Of a DNA stretch of 64,000 bases, positions 1 to 7,090 are shown in pieces. The position numbers were made by a program, and so were the translations under genes. The notes beneath the pieces are model-generated. The model worked only from the letters and a program-made list of their open reading frames with translations, was not told the DNA's origin and did not search any database. Source of the DNA: Psychroflexus aurantiacus (lineage in GTDB: Bacteria; Bacteroidota; Bacteroidia; Flavobacteriales; Flavobacteriaceae); contig NZ_JAAIKD010000004.1 of NCBI RefSeq assembly GCF_010820555.1, positions 248,001 through 312,000 on the forward strand. The letters are read 5' to 3'. Each line of letters begins with the position of its first letter. Positions within the stretch are counted from its first letter, which is position 1.

Positions 1-2
1 GT

Positions 3-119
3 CAATCCAATGGGTATAAGATTTGCTCAAAGATTACATTGTCTAAAAGATTGAAAGGACTTGGTTTTGAAAATAAACGCCAATCATCAGGTATGTTTTT
101 TTATCTCCATAAAAAATAA
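3..119 (+). CDS. C-terminal end of a probable mobile-element primase/helicase (5' truncated by window)
   Basis: The third frame is open from the first bases of the window to a TAA at 117-119 and gives 38 residues ending in GLGFENKRQSSGMFFYLHKK. Small basic C-terminal winged-helix-like tails of this kind (a leucine-rich helix followed by GFE-K-R and an aromatic strand) are typical of VapE/DUF3987-type primase-helicases of integrative elements. The assignment rests only on this tail and on the neighbouring CHC2/TOPRIM gene, so the family name is an inference. The gene is complete at its 3' end only. Confidence 0.5.
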   Translation, partial: QSNGYKICSKITLSKRLKGLGFENKRQSSGMFFYLHKK

Positions 120-132
120 AAGTTTAATAACA

Positions 133-181
133 AACTACATTATCTACATTATTTAGGTCGACCGTGTAGACCATGTAGTTA
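133..181. repeat. Nested palindrome built from 9-bp phased repeats
   Basis: AACTACAT (133-140) and TCTACA (143-148) are mirrored by TGTAGA (165-170) and ATGTAGTT (173-180), with a 2-bp spacer on each side, so the dyad is symmetrical around 156/157. The left arm is also a perfect 9-bp tandem duplication (135-143 and 144-152, CTACATTAT), and the right arm shows the same 9-bp period (GTGTAGACC, ATGTAGTTA). A separate perfect palindrome GGTCGACC (156-163) lies in the loop. It fills the gap between the upstream stop codon and the start at 201, so it could be an operator, an RNA hairpin in the leader, or a replication/transfer signal of the element. Confidence 0.8.
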
Positions 182-200
182 AAAACAAAACTTTTTAAAA

Positions 201-1148
201 ATGAATTATAAATTAACATTAGAGCCATACAAAGGCAAAAGTTCAAGACACACTTGCCCAAGTTGTCATAAGAAACATCAATTTTCAAGATACATCAACA
301 CTCAAACAGACACTTATGTGGCTGAAGAAATAGGAAAGTGTAATAGAGAAGCTAAATGTGGTTATCACTTAACACCATCAAAATTTTATGAGCAAAATCC
401 AAAATCTCACACTCAAAATATTCCAACTAATCATCCTGTCAAGAAAATAAAAGTTAAGCCTAACAGCAGAATAGAGAAAATTACAACTATTCCCAGCAAA
501 TATGTTGATTTAAGTCGTTCTATGGCTAATGAAACACCCTTTTACAAGTATTTCTGCGATGTTCTATCCAAAGATATGTTAGATCATGCCTACGAGCTTT
601 ATAAGGTCGGTAGATATCATGATAAGAACTGGATGAACTGTGTTTTATTCTGGCAAATAGATATAAAAGGAAATGTGAGGACGGGTAAAATATTTAAATA
701 CAACGCTTCCACAGGTAAAAGGATAGCTCAAAACTGGTTTCACTCAATTCACTATAAAGATAAGTTTCAGCTTAAACAAGTGCCCTTTGGATTACATTTA
801 ATAAAAGAATATCCAACTAATAAGATTGCCATCGTAGAAAGCGAAAAAACAGCTATTCTCATGTCAATTGCCTTCCCCAATTTTATTTGGCTTGCTGTTG
901 GAGGTTGTCAAAACTTAAACCACTCTATGTTATCAGAAATTGAGAACCGTGATGTGGTTTTAATTCCAGATGCAGGAAAATATGAATTATGGAAATCTAA
1001 AATAGAAAAACTGCCAAGCTCAAATTTCTATGAGGTCTCAGATTTATTCCACAACCACGCTACAGATTTTGAAAAGAAAGAAGATTATGATATTGCAGAT
1101 TATTACCTCCAAGAGATTAAATCTGCTCGTTTACATGGGTTAATGTGA
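201..1148 (+). CDS. DUF6371-type CHC2/TOPRIM primase-like protein of a mobile element
   Basis: 315 residues. The N-terminus carries a zinc-ribbon pattern (CPSC at 19-22, further cysteines at 47 and 53 in CNREAKCGYH) resembling the CHC2 finger of DnaG-type primases. Around residues 205-270 there is a TOPRIM-like segment: strand-Glu in VESEKTA, then a GG turn and IPDAGKYELW as the acidic second motif. This arrangement matches the DUF6371 proteins encoded next to VapE/DUF3987 primases in Bacteroidota integrative elements. It probably primes or assists replication of the element. It is the last gene before the tRNA and ends about 100 bp from the tRNA 3' side. The basic, lysine- and asparagine-rich composition is more AT-biased than most neighbours, which fits an acquired origin. 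Confidence 0.7.
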   Translation: MNYKLTLEPYKGKSSRHTCPSCHKKHQFSRYINTQTDTYVAEEIGKCNREAKCGYHLTPSKFYEQNPKSHTQNIPTNHPVKKIKVKPNSRIEKITTIPSKYVDLSRSMANETPFYKYFCDVLSKDMLDHAYELYKVGRYHDKNWMNCVLFWQIDIKGNVRTGKIFKYNASTGKRIAQNWFHSIHYKDKFQLKQVPFGLHLIKEYPTNKIAIVESEKTAILMSIAFPNFIWLAVGGCQNLNHSMLSEIENRDVVLIPDAGKYELWKSKIEKLPSSNFYEVSDLFHNHATDFEKKEDYDIADYYLQEIKSARLHGLM

Positions 1149-1160
1149 ACATTAACTAAA

Positions 1161-1188
1161 ACACGTGAGCTACACGTGAGGCTACACA
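1161..1188. repeat. Imperfect tandem direct repeat at the element end
   Basis: ACACGTGAGCT (1161-1171) is followed directly by ACACGTGAGGCT (1172-1183) and the beginning of a third copy (ACACA). Each unit holds the palindrome CACGTG. It sits between the last element gene and the tRNA terminator, where integrase arm sites or an attachment-site boundary would be expected; that role is inference. Confidence 0.6.
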
Positions 1189-1191
1189 TTT

Positions 1192-1236
1192 AGAAATAAA
1201 AAATCCTAAACAGCTTAATATTAGCGGATTAGGATT
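1192..1236 (-). terminator. Terminator of tRNA-Arg
   Basis: On the minus strand AATCCTAA (1229-1236) pairs with TTAGGATT (1202-1209) across a loop of about 19 nt, followed by TTTTTATTT. It lies directly downstream of the tRNA and fits a Rho-independent terminator. Its presence here means the tRNA transcription unit still ends normally despite the adjacent mobile element. Confidence 0.65.
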
Positions 1237-1244
1237 CATATAAG

Positions 1245-1318
1245 TGATCGCGACAGGATTCGAACCTGTGACCGTCTGCTTAGAAGGCAGATGCTCTATC
1301 CAACTGAGCTACGCGACC
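1245..1318 (-). tRNA. tRNA-Arg (anticodon TCT)
   Basis: The minus strand begins GGTCGCGTAGCTCAGTTGG, the anticodon arm reads CTGCC-TTCTAAG-CAG with anticodon TCT, and the T arm contains GGTTCGAATCC. The acceptor stem pairs GGTCGCG with CGCGATC (one G-U) and the discriminator is A. CCA is not encoded. The 3' end faces the mobile-element genes at 1-1148, the usual orientation for integration into a tRNA 3' end. Confidence 0.97.
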
Positions 1319-1332
1319 TGTTTTTGCGAGTG

Positions 1333-1362
1333 CAAAGATAGAAATAATCTTCTTTTACGCAA
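1333..1362 (-). promoter_or_regulatory. Promoter of tRNA-Arg, perfect Bacteroidota consensus
   Basis: Read on the minus strand, TTG (1362-1360), a 19-nt spacer and TATCTTTG (1340-1333) match the TTG-N19-TAnnTTTG promoter of the Bacteroidota primary sigma factor exactly. The -7 box ends 14 nt before the tRNA 5' end. Confidence 0.85.
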
Positions 1363-1384
1363 CTAATACTTTAATTTTATTCAA

Positions 1385-1411
1385 TAAAAAAGCCCCACAA
1401 AACGTGAGGCT
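1385..1411 (-). terminator. Terminator after the OmpA gene
   Basis: On the minus strand GCCTCAC (1410-1404), a 5-nt loop and GTGGGGC (1398-1392, one G-U pair) are followed by a run of T. It ends the OmpA-family gene about 20 bp after its stop and shields the tRNA promoter. Confidence 0.85.
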
Positions 1412-1431
1412 TAAAAATTCTTAAGATTGAA

Positions 1432-2274
1432 TTATTTGGCATTTTTCATTCCGTCTTCAATCATTCCGAAGAACTGATCAAGTTTAGGAAGAATAACTAT
1501 TCTGGTTCTTCTGTTTTTAGCTCTGCCGTCAGCTGTTTCGTTGCTCGCTACAGGAATATACTCTCCTCGTCCCGCTGCAGTCATTCTGGTAGGGTCTACG
1601 TTGTATTCCTCCTGTAAAATTCTTACCACAGAAGTAGCGCGTTTCGTACTCAAGTCCCAGTTATCTTCAAGGTTTGTTCTTGAGATAGGCTGAGTATCAG
1701 TGTGGCCTTCAACCATAAAGTCAAAGTCTTTCTTGTCATTGACCACTTTAGCTACTTTAGCAAGTACAGCTCTGGCTTCCTGAGTCACTTTGTATTGTCC
1801 GCTACCAAATAATAATTTATCTGAGATCGATACAAAAACAACGCCTTTCTCAACGCTGATTTGGATATCCTCATCGTTGATGTCATTTAAAGCGCCTTTC
1901 AAACTGGTCACTAAAGCAAGAGTTACACTATCTTTTTTGTTGATAGCATCGTTCATGGTTTTAATCTGAAGATCTTTTTCTTTCATACTTTCCAAAGAAC
2001 GCTCTAAATTCTCAGCGCCTTTTTTGGTAATCGTGACAATTTCTCCCTGGGTATTTAATAAGGCAGAATTTGTATTTTGTAAGGTTTTGATTTGACTTTC
2101 ATAGGAAGCTCTCAGCGATCTTTTTTCATCTTCACAAACCGAAATTTTCATTTCAGCAGTTTTAAGCTGGTCCTGAGTGTTTTGGTATTTACTTTCCATT
2201 TCTGCGTATTTCTTATTAGAAACGCAGGACGTCATCAAAATACCTGTAATCGCAATTGCAAATAATTTTTTCAT
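1432..2274 (-). CDS. OmpA family outer-membrane lipoprotein
   Basis: 280 residues from the ATG at 2274, chosen over an upstream in-frame ATG (2301) because it places a clean lipoprotein signal at the N-terminus (MKKLFAIAITGILMTSC, lipobox ending in Cys17). Residues about 25-130 are a coiled coil rich in Lys, Glu and Gln. The C-terminal half is an OmpA/MotB peptidoglycan-binding domain with the VEGHTDTQPI signature, then AAGRGEYIPVASN and the NRRTRIVI ending. The protein should anchor the outer membrane to peptidoglycan through the periplasmic coiled coil. It is monocistronic: its own terminator follows, and a TAnnTTTG box precedes it. Confidence 0.9.
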   Translation of the reverse strand: MKKLFAIAITGILMTSCVSNKKYAEMESKYQNTQDQLKTAEMKISVCEDEKRSLRASYESQIKTLQNTNSALLNTQGEIVTITKKGAENLERSLESMKEKDLQIKTMNDAINKKDSVTLALVTSLKGALNDINDEDIQISVEKGVVFVSISDKLLFGSGQYKVTQEARAVLAKVAKVVNDKKDFDFMVEGHTDTQPISRTNLEDNWDLSTKRATSVVRILQEEYNVDPTRMTAAGRGEYIPVASNETADGRAKNRRTRIVILPKLDQFFGMIEDGMKNAK

Positions 2275-2298
2275 GTTTTGTTTTAATTTTGAGTTATA

Positions 2299-2306
2299 CA
2301 AATCTA
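2299..2306 (-). promoter_or_regulatory. Probable -7 box of the OmpA gene
   Basis: The minus strand reads TAGATTTG, a match to TAnnTTTG, 24 nt before the ATG at 2274. No TTG lies at the usual 19-nt distance, so only the -7 element is supported. Confidence 0.5.
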
Positions 2307-2340
2307 AACTCTGTCAGTTAAAAAATAGTATACTTAACAA

Positions 2341-3345
2341 TTATTTATTGCTGAATTTTAACTGATCAAACCTAGTTATTTTTAAAACAAAACTAGACCA
2401 TACAATACTTTTGACCATAAATTTTTGTTTCTTTTTTTTAAGAAGCCTCCTTTTATTTAACATCTCAGGAATGTGACTGTAAAAACTGACATGTGCCTTA
2501 AGAATGATAAAACAGTGTGATATTTTTCCTTTACCCAAAAATCTAAGAGCAGCCAAGCCATCCATTACCATTCTCAGGAAAATAATCGGAATCGGATTTT
2601 TTTCTGAATTTTTTAAAAGTGTACTTAAAGAATTTCTGAAATTTAAAAAGGTTTTTCGTGGACTTGAACTTGATAAGGTCCCGCCGCCCTGATGAAAAAC
2701 TTCACTTTTTGAAGAACACCAAATCGAGTAGCCGGAATTTTTTAGCCTCCAGCACAAGTCGATTTCTTCCTGATGGGCAAAATAGCTTTCATCAAAGCCT
2801 TTAGCTTCTCTAAAGCAATCTTTTCTAACAGCGAAACAAGCTCCGCTTGCCCAAAAGATTTCCATATCGGTATCGTACTGCCCCCTATCGTTTTCGAGAT
2901 GATCAAAAATCCGTCCTCTGCAAAAGGGGTAGCCTAAAGCATCGATAAAGCCTCCGGCTGCTCCGGCATAGTCAAACTTCTCCGGATGTTGAATGGACTT
3001 TATCTTAGGTTGTACGGCTGCTATCCGGTCTGAAGTTTCAAATAAGGAAAGCAGTCCTTCCAGCCAGGCATGAGTGACTTCAACATCATTATTCAGCAGC
3101 ACATAGATGTCTTCTTCTACATACTTAAGTGCTTCATTATAGCCACCGGCATATCCCAGATTGGATTCATTCTTTAAAATGACAACCTCCGGGAATGTTT
3201 CAGCGATGAAATCTAAGGAATCGTCGGTTGAAGCATTATCGGCTACATAGACTTTAGCATTTACGGAATGTGCCAACACCGATGGAAGGTAGGTTTCCAG
3301 CAATTTTTTTCCATTCCAGTTCAAAATAACTACGGCTGCTTTCAT
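2341..3345 (-). CDS. GT2 family glycosyltransferase (rhamnosyltransferase-like)
   Basis: 334 residues. The N-terminal GT-A fold is clear: VVILNWNGKKLLE, the nucleotide-binding ADNASTDDS, NLGYAGGYNEA and the metal-binding LLNNDVEV (DXD-like). The acceptor-side segment FDESYFAHQEEIDLCWRL is the ED-rich catalytic region found in WbbL-type rhamnosyl- and related transferases. The C-terminal about 100 residues are basic and could associate with the membrane. It probably adds a sugar to a surface polysaccharide or lipopolysaccharide; the substrate cannot be read from the sequence. It lies 4 bp downstream of the nuclease-like gene at 3350-3790 and is likely cotranscribed with it. Confidence 0.88.
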   Translation of the reverse strand: MKAAVVILNWNGKKLLETYLPSVLAHSVNAKVYVADNASTDDSLDFIAETFPEVVILKNESNLGYAGGYNEALKYVEEDIYVLLNNDVEVTHAWLEGLLSLFETSDRIAAVQPKIKSIQHPEKFDYAGAAGGFIDALGYPFCRGRIFDHLENDRGQYDTDMEIFWASGACFAVRKDCFREAKGFDESYFAHQEEIDLCWRLKNSGYSIWCSSKSEVFHQGGGTLSSSSPRKTFLNFRNSLSTLLKNSEKNPIPIIFLRMVMDGLAALRFLGKGKISHCFIILKAHVSFYSHIPEMLNKRRLLKKKKQKFMVKSIVWSSFVLKITRFDQLKFSNK

Positions 3346-3349
3346 CGGT

Positions 3350-3790
3350 TTAATGTGAAGGTAAATGTTCTAAAAAGAGGTAGGTTTCGTGTTCATAATC
3401 CATTGTACAAAAGTAATGATTCATTCCGTTGGTAATCATGAGATAATCTGCTTTTAAGGCCAGATTATACCTCGCTATTTGATCGAAGGTCTCCTGAGTT
3501 ATGGGAATGTTAGGTGCTTTACATTCCACAATGAGTTCAATTTCACCAGTGGGTTTGTAAGCAACGATATCATAGCGTTTTGTGATGCCATTCAAATAAA
3601 GTTGTCGTTCTTCACTTAAAAGGGATAACGAATATTTTTTTTCTGAAATGAGAAACTGCACGCAATGTTGCCTGACCCATTCTTCAGGAGTTAAGACCAG
3701 GTATTTTTTCCTCAGCATTGAAAATATAGCCGGCTTATTTTCTTTACTTTTGAATTTAAATGAATATTCCGGAAAATTCAGTTTTTGCAT
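3350..3790 (-). CDS. Small HsdR_N-type (PD-(D/E)xK) nuclease-like protein
   Basis: 146 residues matching the stand-alone type I restriction enzyme R protein N-terminal domain family (HSDR_N_2). The catalytic pattern is visible: Asp74 in KRYDIVAY, then Glu89-x-Lys91 in LIVECKAP, with a downstream Gln in the helix TFDQIARYN. There is no helicase or methylase partner, so it is not a restriction system by itself. It is divergent from holA with a 43-bp gap, and small proteins of this family are commonly found next to holA in Flavobacteriia, which points to a housekeeping DNA-processing role (inference). Confidence 0.75.
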   Translation of the reverse strand: MQKLNFPEYSFKFKSKENKPAIFSMLRKKYLVLTPEEWVRQHCVQFLISEKKYSLSLLSEERQLYLNGITKRYDIVAYKPTGEIELIVECKAPNIPITQETFDQIARYNLALKADYLMITNGMNHYFCTMDYEHETYLFLEHLPSH

Positions 3791-3833
3791 ATTTCAAAGA
3801 AACAAAATTGAATCAAATTGAAGCTAATCTTAT

Positions 3834-4841
3834 ATGAAGGATTTTAAATCGATACTTTCAGACCTAGATCGACGTCAATTTTCACCTATCTATTGTTTAG
3901 TAGGGGAGAAAGAGACTTTTTTTGTGGATCTTATTGCCGAAAAAATTGAGCAGAGCGTTTTGTCTGAAGATGAAAAAGCTTTTAATCAAAGCATTCTGTA
4001 TGGAAAGGATGTCACTATCGAAGATGTGATTGGACAGGCCAAGCAATATCCCATGATGGCAGAGCATAGAGTGATCATTGTAAGAGAAGCTCAGGCTTTG
4101 CTGAAAGACATGGACAGTTTGTTATCCTATATCGAACAACCTCAGCAGAACACGGTGTTGGTATTTTGTGTGAAGCATAAAAAAATGGATGGCCGAAACA
4201 GTGTGACTAAGCTTTTAAAGAAAAAAGACTTTTATTTTGAAACCAAGCCACTTTATGAGAATCAGGTCTCGCCATGGATTTCTGAAACCTTATCGGCTTC
4301 GGGCTATTCCATAGCGCCAAAAGCATCGGAAATGCTTGTCGAATTCCTGGGGAATAATTTATCACTGATTTATAAAGAGCTCGAAAAGCTTAGGTATGTG
4401 GTCCCCAAAGGAACAAGGATAACCCCTGAGCTCATCGAAGAAAATATCGGAATAAGCAAGGATTTCAATAGTTTTGAATTGAATAAAGCGATTGGAATTA
4501 AAGATGAAGTTAAAGCCCAGCAAATCGCATTCTATTTTGCTCAAAACCCAAAACACCATCCCTTGCCCTTAACAGTAGCCACACTTAATTCCTTTTTCAA
4601 TAAACTCTTGCGTTACCATGCGCTTAAGGATAAATCCCAACAGGCGGCCAGCAGAGCTTTAGGGGTAAGTCCGTTTTTTGTAAAGGATTATAGTTTTGCT
4701 GCTCAGAAATACTCTATGAAACAGGCGAGTCAGGCGATTGCTTTGATTCGTGAAGTCGATATGAAAAGCAAAGGGGTGAATTCCAATCAGATTCCCCATG
4801 GAGATTTGCTGAAAGAACTCCTGGTTAATCTCATGCGCTAG
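3834..4841 (+). CDS. holA: DNA polymerase III delta subunit
   Basis: 335 residues, the normal HolA length. The N-terminal domain begins with the PIYCLVGEKETFFVD motif, a P-loop-like segment of the clamp-loader fold without a functional Walker A. The middle contains FSKPLYENQV-like and VPKGTRITPELIEENIG segments typical of the delta subunit, and the C-terminal collar domain ends with DMKSKGVNSNQIPHGDLLKELLV. It opens the sliding clamp during clamp loading. The stop codon overlaps the stop of the convergent small gene at 4838-5014. Confidence 0.93.
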   Translation: MKDFKSILSDLDRRQFSPIYCLVGEKETFFVDLIAEKIEQSVLSEDEKAFNQSILYGKDVTIEDVIGQAKQYPMMAEHRVIIVREAQALLKDMDSLLSYIEQPQQNTVLVFCVKHKKMDGRNSVTKLLKKKDFYFETKPLYENQVSPWISETLSASGYSIAPKASEMLVEFLGNNLSLIYKELEKLRYVVPKGTRITPELIEENIGISKDFNSFELNKAIGIKDEVKAQQIAFYFAQNPKHHPLPLTVATLNSFFNKLLRYHALKDKSQQAASRALGVSPFFVKDYSFAAQKYSMKQASQAIALIREVDMKSKGVNSNQIPHGDLLKELLVNLMR

Positions 4842-5014
4842 GCATTCTGAGCGTTTAGCTTATCGATTTCCTTGGCCACGTCATCGGCTTCTTTCAATTT
4901 GGCATCCGATTTTTGTCTGTTGCTTTTGGAGAGGTCGAAGGCTTCTTTTTGAAGTTTTTTATACTGTTCCTGTAGCTTTTCTAATTCCGTTTTCTTTTTA
5001 AATAATCCGAACAT
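4838..5014 (-). CDS. Small conserved Lacal_2735-type protein (58 aa)
   Basis: ATG at 5012-5014 opens a 58-residue frame beginning MFGLFKKKTELEKLQEQY and ending in NAQNA, with stop at 4838-4840. The protein is highly charged and predicted to be a single long helix or short coiled coil (Lys, Glu, Gln and Asp rich). The MFGLFKKK start followed by a KLQ-Y-KL-KEAF-LSKSNR pattern is that of the Lacal_2735 family of small flavobacterial proteins. Function unknown. It is convergent with holA and overlaps its stop codon by two bases, so gene finders with a 60-codon cut-off would miss it. Confidence 0.85.
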   Translation of the reverse strand: MFGLFKKKTELEKLQEQYKKLQKEAFDLSKSNRQKSDAKLKEADDVAKEIDKLNAQNA

Positions 5015-5100
5015 AAGTTTTTATTCGAATATAGAGGTCATACACGATACCAGTTGAATTTCGGCTTAGAATTAACGAAAGATTATTGGGGTTTTAGGCC

Positions 5101-6969
5101 TTACCTGATCAAAGAGATGTTTCCGGTATATACTTTGCCGTTTAGTCTGATACGGTACCAGTAATCGTCTGAGGGTAAATCTCTGCCATTAAAAGTCCCG
5201 TCCCATTCGAAAGGGGCTTTGTTACCCTTGGCAATGAGTTTCCCGAACCTGTCGAAGATATTAATTTCGAATTCATCGTAATAAATATCTCCTCCTATCT
5301 TAAAAGTATCGTTTCTTAGGTCGGCATTCGGTGTAAAAAACTCAGGTATATCGATAAATAAAAAATCTTCAGTCACCAGACCACAGCCAGAGTTTTCACG
5401 AACATAAACGGTGTATAAACCACCCTCTAGATTATCGAAGACAGGTTGATTCTGATAACTGAATCCGTTTAAGGAATAGCTGAAATCCCCTTCTGAAACG
5501 GTTTCGATAACCAGGGAATTGTCAACTTTGGAAATTTCTGAAATCTGAGGTGCTGAAATGCTTTCAATCACAAATGCTTTGGAAACTACGCAGTTGTCTG
5601 CGGTGATCAGATCGAGCCTGTAAATTCCAGCAGAATCCACTTCTATGGAACTGCCGGTTTCTCCGGTGCTCCATACATAGTCGACATTTTCAATAGTTTC
5701 ACTTAGCGTGATCTGGTCGCCCTCGCATATTTCAAGCGTTTCATCCCTAAGTTCCGGAGTTTCATAAACAGCATATTCTATAGCCACACGGTCGGGATTG
5801 GTACAGTTTCCCTCTACTGTAGTGGCTTCAGCATAAAAAATTCCGTTGCTTTCGGGCGTAAATGCAAAGGTATCTTCTGCCAGAAGATTGCCGGCATTTT
5901 CGCTGTCATACCAATTCACACGTATGCCGGGATCGGTTTGCACGGCGATGCTTTGTGACTCCCCTTCACAAATAAAAACATCTCCAAGGCTTACAGGATC
6001 AATAAAATCTATTTTTTCAACCTCAAAAGTTGTAGAAATACTATTGCAGGAGGTGTTATTGACATTAATCGGATCTTCAGCGACCAGTGTTCGAAAAAAT
6101 CGAGTTTCATTCAGTTCTGAAATAATCAACTGATTATCGGTTTCGCCAGCTAAACTCGTCCAGTTTTCACCATCAGGGCTACTTTGCCATTGGTAGCTAT
6201 GCGTATCATACACGCTAAAATCGGGATTGGCCTGTAAAGTCAAATCATTCACAGTCTCCCCTTCACAAATCTGTAGATTAGTAATACCGTTTTCATTTAC
6301 AATCTCCGTAAAATCACCACAGGATCTAAAAACGATATCGTCTATAGCCAAGTCATTTCCACAGCCGCCTGCGCCATTGTTCAGCATTTTTAAAATCACC
6401 GAATCTTGTCCTGGTTCAGACGTGAAGGTTAGCGCATACTGATCCCATGCTGGAGCGCTCGAACCGTTTATGTCTCCGGTATCGCCTTCAGCTAGAATTG
6501 TAGTATCGGTTTCATCCCAGATCTGAAATCTGACATTTACCGGGATCCCGTTACCTTCGCAACCTGAAGCTGGTAAGATATTGATAAGCCAGGCGGAAAA
6601 CTCATAGGAGTTATTCTCACACAAACCACTGATGGTGGTCCTGAAAAATTCTCCAGGTGTATAACTAGCATTGACGACGAGTGCTTTTCCATTCAGGTCA
6701 TTTGGTGTATGATCCTGGGGCAAATCCCATCCAAATGAAGAAGTACTATTAGTGATGGTGTAATTACCATCCCCAGGATTATTAGCGTTAATAAAATTGT
6801 ATGAAGTGGTGCCTGCAGGCAATGCCGGTCCGTTTTCCGTCCCCTCGCCAAAATCTTCCTCAAAAATGGGATCACCGGAGTTTCCCTGGCAAAATCCCAG
6901 GCCATTCTGTGCTGATGAACCAAAACTTGCTAAAGCAAATACTACTCCTGCTATTAATTTTTTCTTCAA
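5101..6969 (-). CDS. Secreted T9SS type B sorting-domain surface protein
   Basis: 622 residues. The signal peptide is MKKKLIAGVVFALASFGSSAQ. Residues about 22-220 form a jelly-roll-like domain (ends WDQYALTFTSEPGQDSVILKML, then NDLAIDDIVFRSCG), resembling carbohydrate-binding or F5/8-like modules. Three or four Ig-like/PKD-like repeats follow with paired cysteines and ICEGE motifs. The C-terminal about 85 residues are a gliding-motility-associated (type B) sorting domain: FFTPNADLRNDTFKI, then INIFDRFGKLI, WDGTFNGRDLPSDDYWY. It should be exported by the Sec system and then the type IX secretion system and attached to the cell surface. The ligand is unknown. Confidence 0.9.
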   Translation of the reverse strand: MKKKLIAGVVFALASFGSSAQNGLGFCQGNSGDPIFEEDFGEGTENGPALPAGTTSYNFINANNPGDGNYTITNSTSSFGWDLPQDHTPNDLNGKALVVNASYTPGEFFRTTISGLCENNSYEFSAWLINILPASGCEGNGIPVNVRFQIWDETDTTILAEGDTGDINGSSAPAWDQYALTFTSEPGQDSVILKMLNNGAGGCGNDLAIDDIVFRSCGDFTEIVNENGITNLQICEGETVNDLTLQANPDFSVYDTHSYQWQSSPDGENWTSLAGETDNQLIISELNETRFFRTLVAEDPINVNNTSCNSISTTFEVEKIDFIDPVSLGDVFICEGESQSIAVQTDPGIRVNWYDSENAGNLLAEDTFAFTPESNGIFYAEATTVEGNCTNPDRVAIEYAVYETPELRDETLEICEGDQITLSETIENVDYVWSTGETGSSIEVDSAGIYRLDLITADNCVVSKAFVIESISAPQISEISKVDNSLVIETVSEGDFSYSLNGFSYQNQPVFDNLEGGLYTVYVRENSGCGLVTEDFLFIDIPEFFTPNADLRNDTFKIGGDIYYDEFEINIFDRFGKLIAKGNKAPFEWDGTFNGRDLPSDDYWYRIRLNGKVYTGNISLIR

Positions 6970-7015
6970 AATGACATCGATAAATTAAAGCTGTAAAACT
7001 ACGATTTAGGAAAAT

Positions 7016-7048
7016 AAGAAAGACCTATTCTTTTTATGAATAGGTCTT
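7016..7048 (-). terminator. Terminator of the cys-KASIII-reductase run
   Basis: AAGACCTATTC (7020-7030) and GAATAGGTCTT (7038-7048) form an 11-bp perfect stem with a 7-nt loop. Read on the minus strand the stem is followed by TTCTTATTTT. It lies downstream of the reductase gene that stops at 7091. Confidence 0.7.
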
Positions 7049-7090
7049 AAATCTAATATACTTTAGAAGTGAAGGCTTATAATTTTAGGA

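Noticed and set aside
3350-3790. Type I restriction enzyme fragment
   Set aside because: The domain is complete and there are no hsdM, hsdS or helicase parts nearby, so a truncated restriction system is not supported.
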